Shown piece after piece: positions 1 through 8,098 of a DNA stretch of 64,000 nucleotides. The notes under the pieces were generated by a model. It worked only from the letters and a program-made list of their open reading frames with translations. It was not told the origin of the DNA and made no database searches. A program made the translations under genes and the position numbers. How positions within the stretch are numbered: position 1 is the first letter of the stretch; every line of letters starts with the position of its first letter. The stretch is from Pelagovum pacificum. GTDB taxonomy: Bacteria > Pseudomonadota > Alphaproteobacteria > Rhodobacterales > Rhodobacteraceae. The DNA is taken from contig NZ_CP065915.1 of assembly GCF_016134045.1 (NCBI RefSeq), positions 2,542,001 through 2,606,000 of the forward strand, written 5' to 3'.

Positions 1-506
1 TGAACAAGCGCCAGCAGGAGCGCCAGAAGGAGATCGAGAACGGCTTCCCGGACTCGCTCGACATGATGCTGGTCTGCGTCGAGGCCGGTCAGTCGCTCGA
101 CCAGTCGATCATCCGCGTCGCGCGTGAGCTGAAGTCCGGCTTCCCCGCTCTGGCTTGGGAGTTCGAGATGGTCGCCTGGGAAATGAAGGCCGGCAAGGAC
201 CGCGTCAACGTGCTCAAGGACATGGCCGAACGCTGCGGCGTGCAGGATGTGACAAGCTTCGTCACCGTGCTGATCCAGTCCCAGCAGTTCGGCACCTCGA
301 TCGCCGACGCCCTTCGGGTCTACGCCGGCGAGATGCGCGACAAGCGGGTGATGAAGGCCGAGGAAAAGGCCAACACCCTGCCGACCAAGATGACGCTGGC
401 GACGATGATGCTGACGGTCCCGCCGCTGCTCATCATCCTGATCGGCCCTTCAGTCTTCGATATCTACGACACGCTCGTCCTCGGCGGCGGTGTCGGCGGG
501 TTCTGA
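1..506 (+). CDS. tadC: Tad/Flp pilus inner-membrane platform protein TadC (GspF family), 3' part
   Basis: This is the C-terminal part of a type II secretion F-domain protein; its reading frame is open from base 3 and the start lies left of the window. TadC, with TadB, forms the inner-membrane platform on which the pilus ATPase TadA assembles Flp pili. The visible part begins with a charged helical stretch, continues into the F-domain (EAGQSLDQSI, SFVTVLIQSQQFGTSIADAL) and ends with a hydrophobic membrane segment followed by a short glycine-rich tail. The following tadD and prepilin-peptidase genes support the tad assignment. The family name is clear; TadC rather than TadB is inferred from its position just before tadD. 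Confidence 0.88.
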   Translation, partial: NKRQQERQKEIENGFPDSLDMMLVCVEAGQSLDQSIIRVARELKSGFPALAWEFEMVAWEMKAGKDRVNVLKDMAERCGVQDVTSFVTVLIQSQQFGTSIADALRVYAGEMRDKRVMKAEEKANTLPTKMTLATMMLTVPPLLIILIGPSVFDIYDTLVLGGGVGGF

Positions 507-530
507 TACCCCTCGCTCTGGTATCGGCTT

Positions 531-562
531 GCGCCCCGTCCGGAATGATCCGGGCGGGGCGC
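531..562 (+). terminator. Strong hairpin between tadC and tadD
   Basis: Fourteen-base arms (positions 531-544 and 549-562) pair with one G-T wobble around a four-base loop. The stem is almost all G/C and starts 24 bases after the tadC stop. Only a weak T-containing stretch follows, so it may be an intrinsic terminator, a pause site or an mRNA-stabilising hairpin that lowers tadD expression relative to tadC. Confidence 0.5.
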
Positions 563-654
563 AATCGTTTGAGGCCCCCCTTCGGTCTTGCGCGACCGGG
601 CAGCAGCGGCCAGAGTCCCGCGCAACGTCCCGGCGAAACGGGGATCGGGGGAGA

Positions 655-1212
655 ATGCGGGCAATCCTGTCGATAGTACTGGCTTCAGCCGTGTCGGCCT
701 GCGCGCTGATCGGCGGCGGACAGCGCGTGCCCGACACGCTCGACGCGCCAGGGATCGCACGCGACGGCGAAACGGCGGATCAGCTTGTGGTCGGTCACCG
801 CCTGATGGCCGCCGGCGAGAACGAACTCGCGCTCGAGGCCTTCACCCGCGCCGCCGCCGAACAGGGACTGAACGCCGACACGCTCTCCGCGCTCGGCTCA
901 GCGAACCTCCGGCTCGGGCGGCTGCACCAGGCAGAACGGCAGTTCCGCGAGGCGGTGGAGCTCGAAGCCGACTTCCCCGAAGCCTGGAACAACCTCGGCG
1001 TCGTGCTGATGGAGTTGGGCGAAACCGGCGAAGCGGCTGAGGTCTTTCGTCGCGCCTATGCAACGGACGACGGGCAATCCGACATGATTCGCGACAACCT
1101 GCGTTTGGCACTCGCAAAACTGGAAAACGCAAGCTACACTGAGCCCAATGACAACAGCGACTTCAGGCTGATCGAGCGCGGCGAAGGCGATTTCATCCTC
1201 CGCAGCGACTAG
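655..1212 (+). CDS. tadD: TadD-like tetratricopeptide lipoprotein of the Flp pilus locus
   Basis: The 185-residue product starts with a lipoprotein signal ending in VSAC (lipidated Cys16), followed by tetratricopeptide repeats from about residue 45 to 155 (for example the WNNLGVVLMELGETGEAAEVF unit). TadD is an outer-membrane-associated pilotin-like lipoprotein needed for Flp pilus secretin assembly. I chose the ATG at 655 because it places the signal peptide at the N-terminus; the frame is open upstream but that part looks non-coding. It sits 148 bases after tadC. The TPR/lipoprotein architecture is visible; the TadD role is inferred from context. Confidence 0.82.
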   Translation: MRAILSIVLASAVSACALIGGGQRVPDTLDAPGIARDGETADQLVVGHRLMAAGENELALEAFTRAAAEQGLNADTLSALGSANLRLGRLHQAERQFREAVELEADFPEAWNNLGVVLMELGETGEAAEVFRRAYATDDGQSDMIRDNLRLALAKLENASYTEPNDNSDFRLIERGEGDFILRSD

Positions 1213-1262
1213 AGCACCGGCGAAAAGACCGGATCGGCCCTGAGGCGAAGAGCAGTACGAGG

Positions 1263-2135
1263 ATGCAGGCACCCATGCGGCACCCCCACGTCTTGACCCT
1301 GCTGATCGCAGGTACAATCGGCCTGTCCGCCTGTTCGAAACCGGACGGCGAGGCCGAAGTGAACCGCGCGCTCAACGATCTGAACGTGATCGACGAAAGC
1401 AACCTCAACGACGTGATGTTGCAGGCCGCCGATCCCAACGAGGCGGTCGCCTACTTCAACCGGACGCTTCAGGAACAGCCCGAACGGGTCGACCTGCAAC
1501 GCGGACTCGCCTCGTCCCTGACCCGCGCGGGTCGCTCGACCGAAGCAGTCCCCGCGTGGGAGCGCGTTGTCGCCTCCTCCGCCGCCACCGACGACGACCG
1601 GGTGAACCTCGCTGATGCGCTGATCCGTTCCAACGACTGGGACCGCGCCGAGACAGTGCTCGACGGCATCCCGCCGACGCACGAGACCTACCGCCGCTAC
1701 CGGCTCGAGGCGATGGTCGCCGACAGCAACGAGGAATGGGACAAGGCCGACAGCTTCTACGAGACGGCGGTCGGGCTCACCACCACGCCCGCGGCGGTTC
1801 TGAACAACTGGGGTTATTCCAAGCTGAGCCGTGGTGACTATTCCGGAGCCGAGCGCCTATTCGGCGACGCGATCACCCACGACCAGACGATGTTCACCGC
1901 GAAGAACAACCTCGCCCTCGCCCGTGGCGCGCAGCGCAACTACGAGCTGCCGGTGATCCCGATGTCGCAGACCGAGCGCGCGCAACTGCTGCACACGCTC
2001 GCGCTGGCCGCGATCAAGCAGAACGACGTGGCCACCGGCCGCAGCCTGCTCCGCGAGGCGATCGACACGCACCCGCAGCACTTCGAGGCCGCTGTCCGCT
2101 CGCTCCGCGCGCTCGAAGACAACGTTCAGAACTAG
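1263..2135 (+). CDS. Second TPR lipoprotein of the tad locus
   Basis: The 290-residue protein has a lipobox LSAC (Cys24 from the first ATG, Cys20 from the alternative ATG at 1275) and several TPR-like helical pairs, including FNRTLQEQPERVDLQRGLASS and a NNWGYSKLSRGDYSGAERLF unit. It follows tadD by 50 bases and ends 4 bases before the prepilin peptidase, so the three are probably cotranscribed. It is likely a second outer-membrane-anchored accessory factor of Flp pilus biogenesis. No enzymatic motif is visible. Tandem TPR lipoproteins near tadC occur in related tad loci, but its exact role is not established from sequence. Confidence 0.75.
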   Translation: MQAPMRHPHVLTLLIAGTIGLSACSKPDGEAEVNRALNDLNVIDESNLNDVMLQAADPNEAVAYFNRTLQEQPERVDLQRGLASSLTRAGRSTEAVPAWERVVASSAATDDDRVNLADALIRSNDWDRAETVLDGIPPTHETYRRYRLEAMVADSNEEWDKADSFYETAVGLTTTPAAVLNNWGYSKLSRGDYSGAERLFGDAITHDQTMFTAKNNLALARGAQRNYELPVIPMSQTERAQLLHTLALAAIKQNDVATGRSLLREAIDTHPQHFEAAVRSLRALEDNVQN

Positions 2136-2139
2136 TCCG

Positions 2140-2628
2140 GTGAGCGCGCAAGCGCACGCCGCGGCGTGGTTCCTGCCCTTCGTCCTGCCGGTCTGCCTCT
2201 ACATCGCGTGGACTGACCTGCGGTGGATGAAGATCACCAACAAGGCCGTGCTGGCGCTGCTGCTGATCTTCATCCTCGGCGGCGCGATCCTGTTTCCGCT
2301 CGATCTCTACCTGTGGCGCTGGCTGCACCTGATCGTGGTGCTGGCCGCCGTGCTGGCGCTTTATGTCGGCGGACTGTTCGGAGGCGGTGACGCGAAGTTC
2401 CTCGCCGTCGCCGCGCCCTACGTTGCGATCGCCGACCTCAGCTCGATCATGATCCTGCTGGCGGGCATCATGCTCGCCGCCTTCGCGGTGCACCGGCTCG
2501 CCAAGCACAGCCGCCTCCGCCAACTTGCGCCGGAGTGGGAGAGCTGGACGTCCGGCAACCGCTTCCCGATGGGCTTTCCCTTCGGTGCGACGCTGGCCGC
2601 CTACCTCGTGATCTCGGCCCTCTCGTAG
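2140..2628 (+). CDS. cpaA: Prepilin peptidase, A24 family (TadV/CpaA type)
   Basis: The 162-residue membrane protein has the two aspartates of aspartic A24 prepilin peptidases: Asp26 in WTDLRW and Asp84 in the GGGDAK motif (the usual G-x-G-D). It is the short form without the N-terminal methyltransferase domain, as in TadV/CpaA. It would cleave the leader of Flp pilins and TadE/F-like pseudopilins at the cytoplasmic face of the inner membrane. The start is a GTG four bases after the TPR lipoprotein stop. Its last 28 bases overlap the 3' end of the convergent membrane-protein gene. Confidence 0.88.
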   Translation: MSAQAHAAAWFLPFVLPVCLYIAWTDLRWMKITNKAVLALLLIFILGGAILFPLDLYLWRWLHLIVVLAAVLALYVGGLFGGGDAKFLAVAAPYVAIADLSSIMILLAGIMLAAFAVHRLAKHSRLRQLAPEWESWTSGNRFPMGFPFGATLAAYLVISALS

Positions 2629-4253
2629 AGCACGTAGGCCTCGGTGCGCCGCACCTCGGTCAGCTCTTCGGTGCCCTGCGCCTCGATCGCCTCGAGGATC
2701 TCTCGCCGCACGCGGCCCACGATCGGACAGGTCGGCACGAACAGCAGGTCCGCCGCCTCGTAGCCCGACAGCGCTCCGTAATACCATGGCGCCGCGCCCG
2801 GAAGCGGTTCGAGGTCACCATAAAGCCAGTAGGTCGACAGCAGGTCGGCCGCGAACAGCGTGCGTCCGCCATAGCCGGCCGCGTCGAGGTCCGCTGCCAC
2901 CGCATCGAACATCGCGATCATGCCGCCGTCGAGTGTGCAGGCCGCGAACTCCTCGCCCATGAACGTGACCGGCGTGTTCGGGCCGGGTTCGTCCTCGTCG
3001 CCGAGAGGAGCTTCCTCCGTCAGGCCGAGGCCGGGCGCGATCAGGGGCACCCGGACCGCCGGGTCCTCGGCCCGCACGGCGGCGGCGAACAGGTCGGCGC
3101 TCTCTGGTGCGCCGGGGATGACGGGCGCATAGTCCTCCGCCTCGACGAAGAAGTGCCGGAAGGGGGAATAGGCGAGGTTGAAGAAAGACGGCGCGGCGAA
3201 GGTCAGCGCGATGGCGGCGAGTCCCGCGGCCGCCGCGCGGTGCTGAAGACCGAAACTGTTCTCGCCCTCCTCCGGCATGGTCGACACGAAGGCCAGCATC
3301 AGCACGCCGAGCAGCAGCAGCCACTGCGGATCGTTGCCGAAGTTCTGGTAGGTCACGTAGAAGAAGCCCGGCACCAGCAGCAGCACGAGCAGCCCGGCGA
3401 TGTCCTGCCCGGCCTGACGCAGCACGATCACCGCCGCGAGCGCGGTCAACGACGCCCCGACATAAAGCGGCGCGGTGAGCACGCCGGAGAACGGAAGCCC
3501 CGGCTGCGGACGCACGGTGGAAGCGGAGACCTCGCGCAGATCGCCGATATAGGCCGCCCAGTGCCCGAGGCCGAGCCAGAGAGTCGCGATCAGCGCGGCA
3601 AACGCCCCCGCGACGAGCGCGACCAGCAGCGTGCGTTGCTGCCCGGTCCGCACCAGCCCGAGCACCACAGGCACGACGAAGGCGACAACATAGGTGACCT
3701 TGATCATCACCAGCGCCGCGACCAGCAGGCCGATGATGATCCCGTCGGCGGCTGCACCCCTGCCCGCCTTCGGCGGCACCAGCGCCGCGATGACGAGGAC
3801 AAAGGTCATCGCCCAGGACCACCGGTTGTAATGCATCGAGATCGAAAGCGCCGGCTCCGCCTCACCATGCACCAGCGCCAGCGTCAGGACGGACACGAAC
3901 AGCACGAACAGGATCGCGACACCGCCGGTCAACCGCCGCGCGGCGATCCACCAGGCCGCAGGCGCGAGCAGGACCGCGACGAAGAGCTGCGACCAGAGGA
4001 TGGCCTTGCCGATCCCCATCCCGGCGGACACCAGCGCGGCAACTGGCGCGAAGGCCAGCACGCCGATCGGCGTCATGAAGTCGAGGTGCGCCCGCTCGCC
4101 CGCCGCCATGCGCATCACGATGTCGATGAAATGGAGCGTGTCGCCTTCGTGCTTGCCGAAGTAATAGCCACCCTTGGCGATCGAAATTCCACCCAGCAGG
4201 GCGACGAAAATAAAGGTGAGGCCGGCCAGCCGGCCCGCCTTGGGATGAAACAT
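2601..4253 (-). CDS. Polytopic membrane protein, possible GT-C-type glycosyltransferase
   Basis: The 550-residue protein has about ten hydrophobic segments in its N-terminal two thirds and a soluble C-terminal region. I chose the ATG at 4253 because a GAGAGG ribosome-binding site lies just upstream; an in-frame ATG at 4280 lacks one. After the first membrane helix comes a loop with GDTLHF and HLDFMTPIG, resembling the acidic first-loop motif of membrane glycosyltransferases with the GT-C fold. That resemblance is weak and the substrate is unknown. It is divergent from the AAA ATPase gene and convergent with the prepilin peptidase gene, so it need not belong to the pilus locus. Confidence 0.5.
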   Translation of the reverse strand: MFHPKAGRLAGLTFIFVALLGGISIAKGGYYFGKHEGDTLHFIDIVMRMAAGERAHLDFMTPIGVLAFAPVAALVSAGMGIGKAILWSQLFVAVLLAPAAWWIAARRLTGGVAILFVLFVSVLTLALVHGEAEPALSISMHYNRWSWAMTFVLVIAALVPPKAGRGAAADGIIIGLLVAALVMIKVTYVVAFVVPVVLGLVRTGQQRTLLVALVAGAFAALIATLWLGLGHWAAYIGDLREVSASTVRPQPGLPFSGVLTAPLYVGASLTALAAVIVLRQAGQDIAGLLVLLLVPGFFYVTYQNFGNDPQWLLLLGVLMLAFVSTMPEEGENSFGLQHRAAAAGLAAIALTFAAPSFFNLAYSPFRHFFVEAEDYAPVIPGAPESADLFAAAVRAEDPAVRVPLIAPGLGLTEEAPLGDEDEPGPNTPVTFMGEEFAACTLDGGMIAMFDAVAADLDAAGYGGRTLFAADLLSTYWLYGDLEPLPGAAPWYYGALSGYEAADLLFVPTCPIVGRVRREILEAIEAQGTEELTEVRRTEAYVLYERAEITR

Positions 4254-4402
4254 GCCCGCCTCTCTTATATCTTTGTCCATTTTTTGGCCACAATACTCGG
4301 CCAAAACGAGGTCAGCAAAAGGGCCACTGCGCACGCCCGTCCTTCGTATGAAGGCGCGGCGCAAAGGCCACAGGGCCTTGAAGAGTTGGGGGCAACGATA
4401 GC

Positions 4403-5716
4403 ATGAACGTGCAGACGAACGCAGTTCTCGCGCCACCGCCGCCGCGCACGATCGCGGCGATGCAGATCCCGGTCGTCATCATGCGGGACATCCTTCTGAA
4501 GACGATGTTCCGCAAGAACGTTTCGCTCGTGTCGGAACTTGCTAAGTCCGTCTGCCTTCCGCCGAACGTCACACAGGAACTGATCGACATGGGCCGCGCC
4601 CAGGGCCTGATCGAGGCGATGGGCACGCTCAAGGCGACTGCCGTCAACAACGAGATGGAATATCAACTTACCGACTCCGGCAAGGCACGCGCGCTCGATG
4701 CACTGTCGCAGTCGGAATATTTCGGCGCGATGCCCGTCCCTCTCGAGGTCTACCGTGAGCAGGTCCAGCGCCAGTCGATCCGCAACATCCAGATCACCCG
4801 CGAACAGCTGACGGGGGCGATGGGCCACCTGATCCTGCCGCCGAAACTGCTCGACCAGCTTGGCCCCGCAGTCGGCTCCGGCCGGTCGATCCTGATGTAC
4901 GGACCGCCCGGCAACGGTAAATCCTCGATCTCCAACGGCATCCGCGATGCGCTCGGCGACAAGATCTACGTCCCTCGCGCGATCGAATATTCCGGGCAGG
5001 TCATCACCGTCTACGACCCGATCGTCCACTCCTCCGTGGAGGAGGAGTTCGACGATCCGAACTCGCTGCGGCGCACCACCGGACGCTATGACACCCGCTA
5101 CGTCCGCTGCGAACGACCGACCGTCATCACCGGGGGCGAGCTGTCACTCTCGATGCTCGATCTCGTCTACAACTCGACCGCCCGTACCTACCAGGCGCCG
5201 CTGCAGCTGAAATCGACCGGCGGCGTGTTCATCGTCGACGACCTCGGCCGGCAGGCAGAACCGCCGCAGGCGCTCGTCAACCGCTGGATCGTACCGCTGG
5301 AAGAGAGCAAGGACATCCTCGCCCTGCAGTCGGGCGAGAAGTTCGAAGTGCCGTTCGACACGCTGGTGATCTTCTCCACCAACTTCCACCCGAACGAGAT
5401 CTTCGACAAGGCGGCGCTTCGCCGGATCTTCTTCAAGATCAAGATCGACGGCCCGAACCAGGAAGACTTCCTGAAGATCTTCGCGCTGATCGCCCGGAAG
5501 AAGAAGATGCCGCTGGACGAGAAGGCCCTGCTCCACCTGCTCAACAACAAGTACCCGACGATCAACAACAATTACGCGAACTACCAGCCGGTCTTCCTGA
5601 TCGACCAGATGATCGCGATCTGCGAGTTCGAGGGTATCCCCTACCAGATGACGCCCGAATTGATCGACCGGGCCTGGGCGAACATGTTCGTCCGCGACGA
5701 GTCGATCGTTCACTGA
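4403..5716 (+). CDS. Winged-helix plus AAA ATPase beside the tad locus
   Basis: The 437-residue protein has an N-terminal winged-helix-like region (about residues 25-100) and a P-loop ATPase core. Walker A is GPPGNGKS at 167-174, Walker B is VFIVDDLG at 275-282 with Asp-Asp in place of the usual Asp-Glu, and sensor 1 is STN at 325-327. A conserved C-terminal helical region follows (NNYANYQPVFLIDQM). There are no membrane segments. Similar ATPases occur close to tad genes in related alphaproteobacteria, so a role in pilus assembly or its control is plausible but is inference. It is not the TadA secretion ATPase, whose boxes it lacks. Confidence 0.7.
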   Translation: MNVQTNAVLAPPPPRTIAAMQIPVVIMRDILLKTMFRKNVSLVSELAKSVCLPPNVTQELIDMGRAQGLIEAMGTLKATAVNNEMEYQLTDSGKARALDALSQSEYFGAMPVPLEVYREQVQRQSIRNIQITREQLTGAMGHLILPPKLLDQLGPAVGSGRSILMYGPPGNGKSSISNGIRDALGDKIYVPRAIEYSGQVITVYDPIVHSSVEEEFDDPNSLRRTTGRYDTRYVRCERPTVITGGELSLSMLDLVYNSTARTYQAPLQLKSTGGVFIVDDLGRQAEPPQALVNRWIVPLEESKDILALQSGEKFEVPFDTLVIFSTNFHPNEIFDKAALRRIFFKIKIDGPNQEDFLKIFALIARKKKMPLDEKALLHLLNNKYPTINNNYANYQPVFLIDQMIAICEFEGIPYQMTPELIDRAWANMFVRDESIVH

Positions 5717-5773
5717 CACCGCATCAATGGTGGAGAAAAAACCGGCGGAACCGCGATGCGGCCCGCCGGTCAG

Positions 5774-7315
5774 TCAGCCTCGGGCCGTCACGGGACGACC
5801 CGGCAGGGAGTTCGAGAGCGGCAGTTCCTTCAGAAGGAACGACAGCAGGAAAGCGATCGCCCCGACCGTCGCCGCGATCAGGAAGATCGGGTGCATCGCG
5901 TTGCTGATACCGTCCATCACCTGAACCTGTGCTTCCGGATCGAGCGCGGCAACCGTCTCCGCGCTCATGGAGCGGAGACCCGCTCCATCCGGCAGCAAAC
6001 CGCCGAGATTGCGCGCCAGACCGGCGCTGAAGATGGCGCCGAAGGCCGCCGTGCCGATCGAGCCGCCGATCAGGCGGAACATGTTGGCACTCGCCGTCCC
6101 GACGCCGAGCATCGTGACCGGCACCGCGTTCTGGATCGCCGCCACACCGATGGAGAACACCGGCCCGAGGCCGAGGCCCACGCCGACCATCATCGTCGCG
6201 ATCAGCCACAGAGGCGTGTCCGCCGCGAGCGTCGACATGCCGAGCATCGACACGGTCAGCAGCGCCGTCGACAGGATCGGCAGCAGCTTGTAGCGGCCGG
6301 TCCGCGACATGATCAGGCCAGCCCCCATCGACGCGCCGAGCAGGCCCGCCATCATCGGCGTCAGGAACATGCCCGAGGTCGCCGGCGACAGCCCCTTCAC
6401 CACCTGCAGGAACAGCGGCAGGAAGGTGATCGTGCCGAACATCGCCATGCCGACCATGAAGCCCACCCCGTTCACCACGAGGAACGTGTTGATGGTAAAG
6501 AGCTTCGGCGGAAGGATCGGCTCAGCCGCCCGCCGCTCTGCGATCACGAAGCCGGCCACGGCGCCGAGGCCGAGCGCGATCAGCGCCAGAATCTGCGGAC
6601 TGCCCCAACCGTAGACCGTGCCGCCCATGTTCGACACCAGCACCGCCGAGGCGAGGATGACCGAGAGCAGCACCGCGCCGGCGTAGTCGATCGGATGCCG
6701 AATGCCCTTGGTCGGGTTGTCCAGCGCCACGCCGAGCACGATGAGCGCCAGCACACCGACCGGCAGGTTCACGAAGAAGATCCAGTGCCACGACAGCGCC
6801 TGGACGAGGAAGCCCCCGATCAGCGGCCCGATCACGGTCGAAATCCCGAACATCGCGCCCATCAGCCCCTGGGCCTTGCCGCGCTCCCGCGCGGGCAGCA
6901 CGTCCGCGACGACGGCCATCGAGACGACGATCAGCCCGCCACCGCCGAAGCCCTGCACGGCCCGGCCCGCGACCAGCATGCCCATGTTCTGCGCCAGCCC
7001 ACCGATGACGGCGCCGACCATGAAGACGCCGATCCCCACCTGGATGACGATCTTGCGTCCATAGAGATCACCGAGTTTGCCCGCGATCGGCGCCCCGATG
7101 GTCGAGGCGAGAAGGTAGGCCGTGATGACCCATGTGATATGGTCGAGACCACCAAGATCGGCGACCATGATCGGCATGGCCGTGGTGACGATGGTCTGGC
7201 CGAGCGACGCGAAGAGCAGGGTCGTCGCGACGGCGATCAGGACGATCCTGACCCGCGCGGGCTCGTGTTCTTCGAGATACTCCTCTGCGGGACCCGTCTG
7301 TTCCGCTACACTCAT
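5774..7315 (-). CDS. DHA2-family (EmrB/QacA-like) MFS drug exporter
   Basis: The 513-residue protein has about 14 membrane helices, as in drug:H+ antiporter family 2. The first helix carries LGQTIVTTAMPIM, typical of EmrB-like pumps, and MFS motif A GKLGDLYGRK lies at residues 79-88. I chose the ATG at 7315 because a GGGAG site precedes it and the further upstream frame would run through the palindromic control region. It is divergent from a MarR-type gene with 131 bases between the starts, the usual layout for a MarR-repressed efflux pump. The substrates cannot be read from the sequence. Confidence 0.9.
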   Translation of the reverse strand: MSVAEQTGPAEEYLEEHEPARVRIVLIAVATTLLFASLGQTIVTTAMPIMVADLGGLDHITWVITAYLLASTIGAPIAGKLGDLYGRKIVIQVGIGVFMVGAVIGGLAQNMGMLVAGRAVQGFGGGGLIVVSMAVVADVLPARERGKAQGLMGAMFGISTVIGPLIGGFLVQALSWHWIFFVNLPVGVLALIVLGVALDNPTKGIRHPIDYAGAVLLSVILASAVLVSNMGGTVYGWGSPQILALIALGLGAVAGFVIAERRAAEPILPPKLFTINTFLVVNGVGFMVGMAMFGTITFLPLFLQVVKGLSPATSGMFLTPMMAGLLGASMGAGLIMSRTGRYKLLPILSTALLTVSMLGMSTLAADTPLWLIATMMVGVGLGLGPVFSIGVAAIQNAVPVTMLGVGTASANMFRLIGGSIGTAAFGAIFSAGLARNLGGLLPDGAGLRSMSAETVAALDPEAQVQVMDGISNAMHPIFLIAATVGAIAFLLSFLLKELPLSNSLPGRPVTARG

Positions 7316-7388
7316 GTGGGAAACTCCCGAAAAAGGGCCGACGCTGCGTTGCCGCATGTCGGCCACTTGAAAAATCTGCTTTGCTCGG

Positions 7389-7415
7389 CACATATGTGTC
7401 CGAGGCATATATATG
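7389..7415. promoter_or_regulatory. Double palindrome, candidate MarR operator
   Basis: Two perfect AT-rich 10-bp palindromes, CACATATGTG (7389-7398) and CATATATATG (7406-7415), have centres 17 bp apart. They lie in the divergent gap between the exporter start (7315) and the marR start (7447). Their sequence stands out from the GC-rich surroundings. By analogy with MarR systems this is the likely operator controlling both genes; I infer this from position and symmetry only. Confidence 0.6.
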
Positions 7416-7446
7416 TCAACAGCATGTAAATTCGCGGGAGCAGCAT

Positions 7447-8049
7447 TTGGCAACGAGAGACGCGGACATGGTCGAAAAGCTGGCGGACGGCGGCATCAAC
7501 GAGGATGTCGGAGAGTCCGCCCTTGAACTCGACGCGATCCTGCAGCGCTGGCGCCGCCGGATCATGAAGCGCGAACTCGGCCATCGCGCGATCGCCGACC
7601 TCGACCTCGCGCTCGACCTCGCGCAGCTCGACGCGCTGACGGCCATCTGGGCGCCCGCCAATGAATTCGGCGGGGAGCCGGATGACGAGATCATGGTGTC
7701 GACCGTGGCTGCCCGCCTTGCGATCGACCCGTCCCGCGCCAGCCGCCTCACGACCGAGCTGATCCGCCTGGGCCTCGTCCGGCGCGCTGTCAGCCAGTTC
7801 GACGCGCGGCGCACCATCCTCGAGGTCACGACAGAAGGGGACCGGATCGTCTCCGCCGTTCGGCAGTACAAGTTCCTCGTGCTGGGCAACTACCTCAAGG
7901 GCTGGACCGCCGAAGAGATCGCCACATTCATCCCCCTGCTGGAGCGGTTCAGCACGTGGTCGGAGACGCTCGAGGATACGAGCCCCCTTGCCAAGGAGAT
8001 TGCCCGCCTGCGCGAGGACCTGCCGGAGAAATCCGACAAGGCGGGCTGA
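7447..8049 (+). CDS. MarR-family regulator, probable repressor of the adjacent exporter
   Basis: The roughly 200-residue product has a MarR winged helix: the helix-turn-helix is around ISTVAARLAIDPSRASRLTTELIRLGLV-like residues 80-105 and the wing is around RRAVSQFDARRTILEVT. I chose the TTG at 7447 because GGGAG ends six bases before it; the first ATG is at 7468. A longer frame reaching back to 7381 would overlap the candidate operator and is less likely. The divergent arrangement with a DHA2 pump suggests ligand-relieved repression of both genes. Confidence 0.82.
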   Translation: MATRDADMVEKLADGGINEDVGESALELDAILQRWRRRIMKRELGHRAIADLDLALDLAQLDALTAIWAPANEFGGEPDDEIMVSTVAARLAIDPSRASRLTTELIRLGLVRRAVSQFDARRTILEVTTEGDRIVSAVRQYKFLVLGNYLKGWTAEEIATFIPLLERFSTWSETLEDTSPLAKEIARLREDLPEKSDKAG

Positions 8050-8098
8050 TCGACGCGCGGGCTTGACCGCCTGCCCGGTGCGGAACATTTAAGGAACC

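Noticed and set aside
2535..4406. 623-codon plus-strand frame opposite the polytopic membrane protein
   Set aside because: The translation is an Arg/His/Gln-rich low-complexity sequence; the minus-strand frame has proper membrane helices and a ribosome-binding site.
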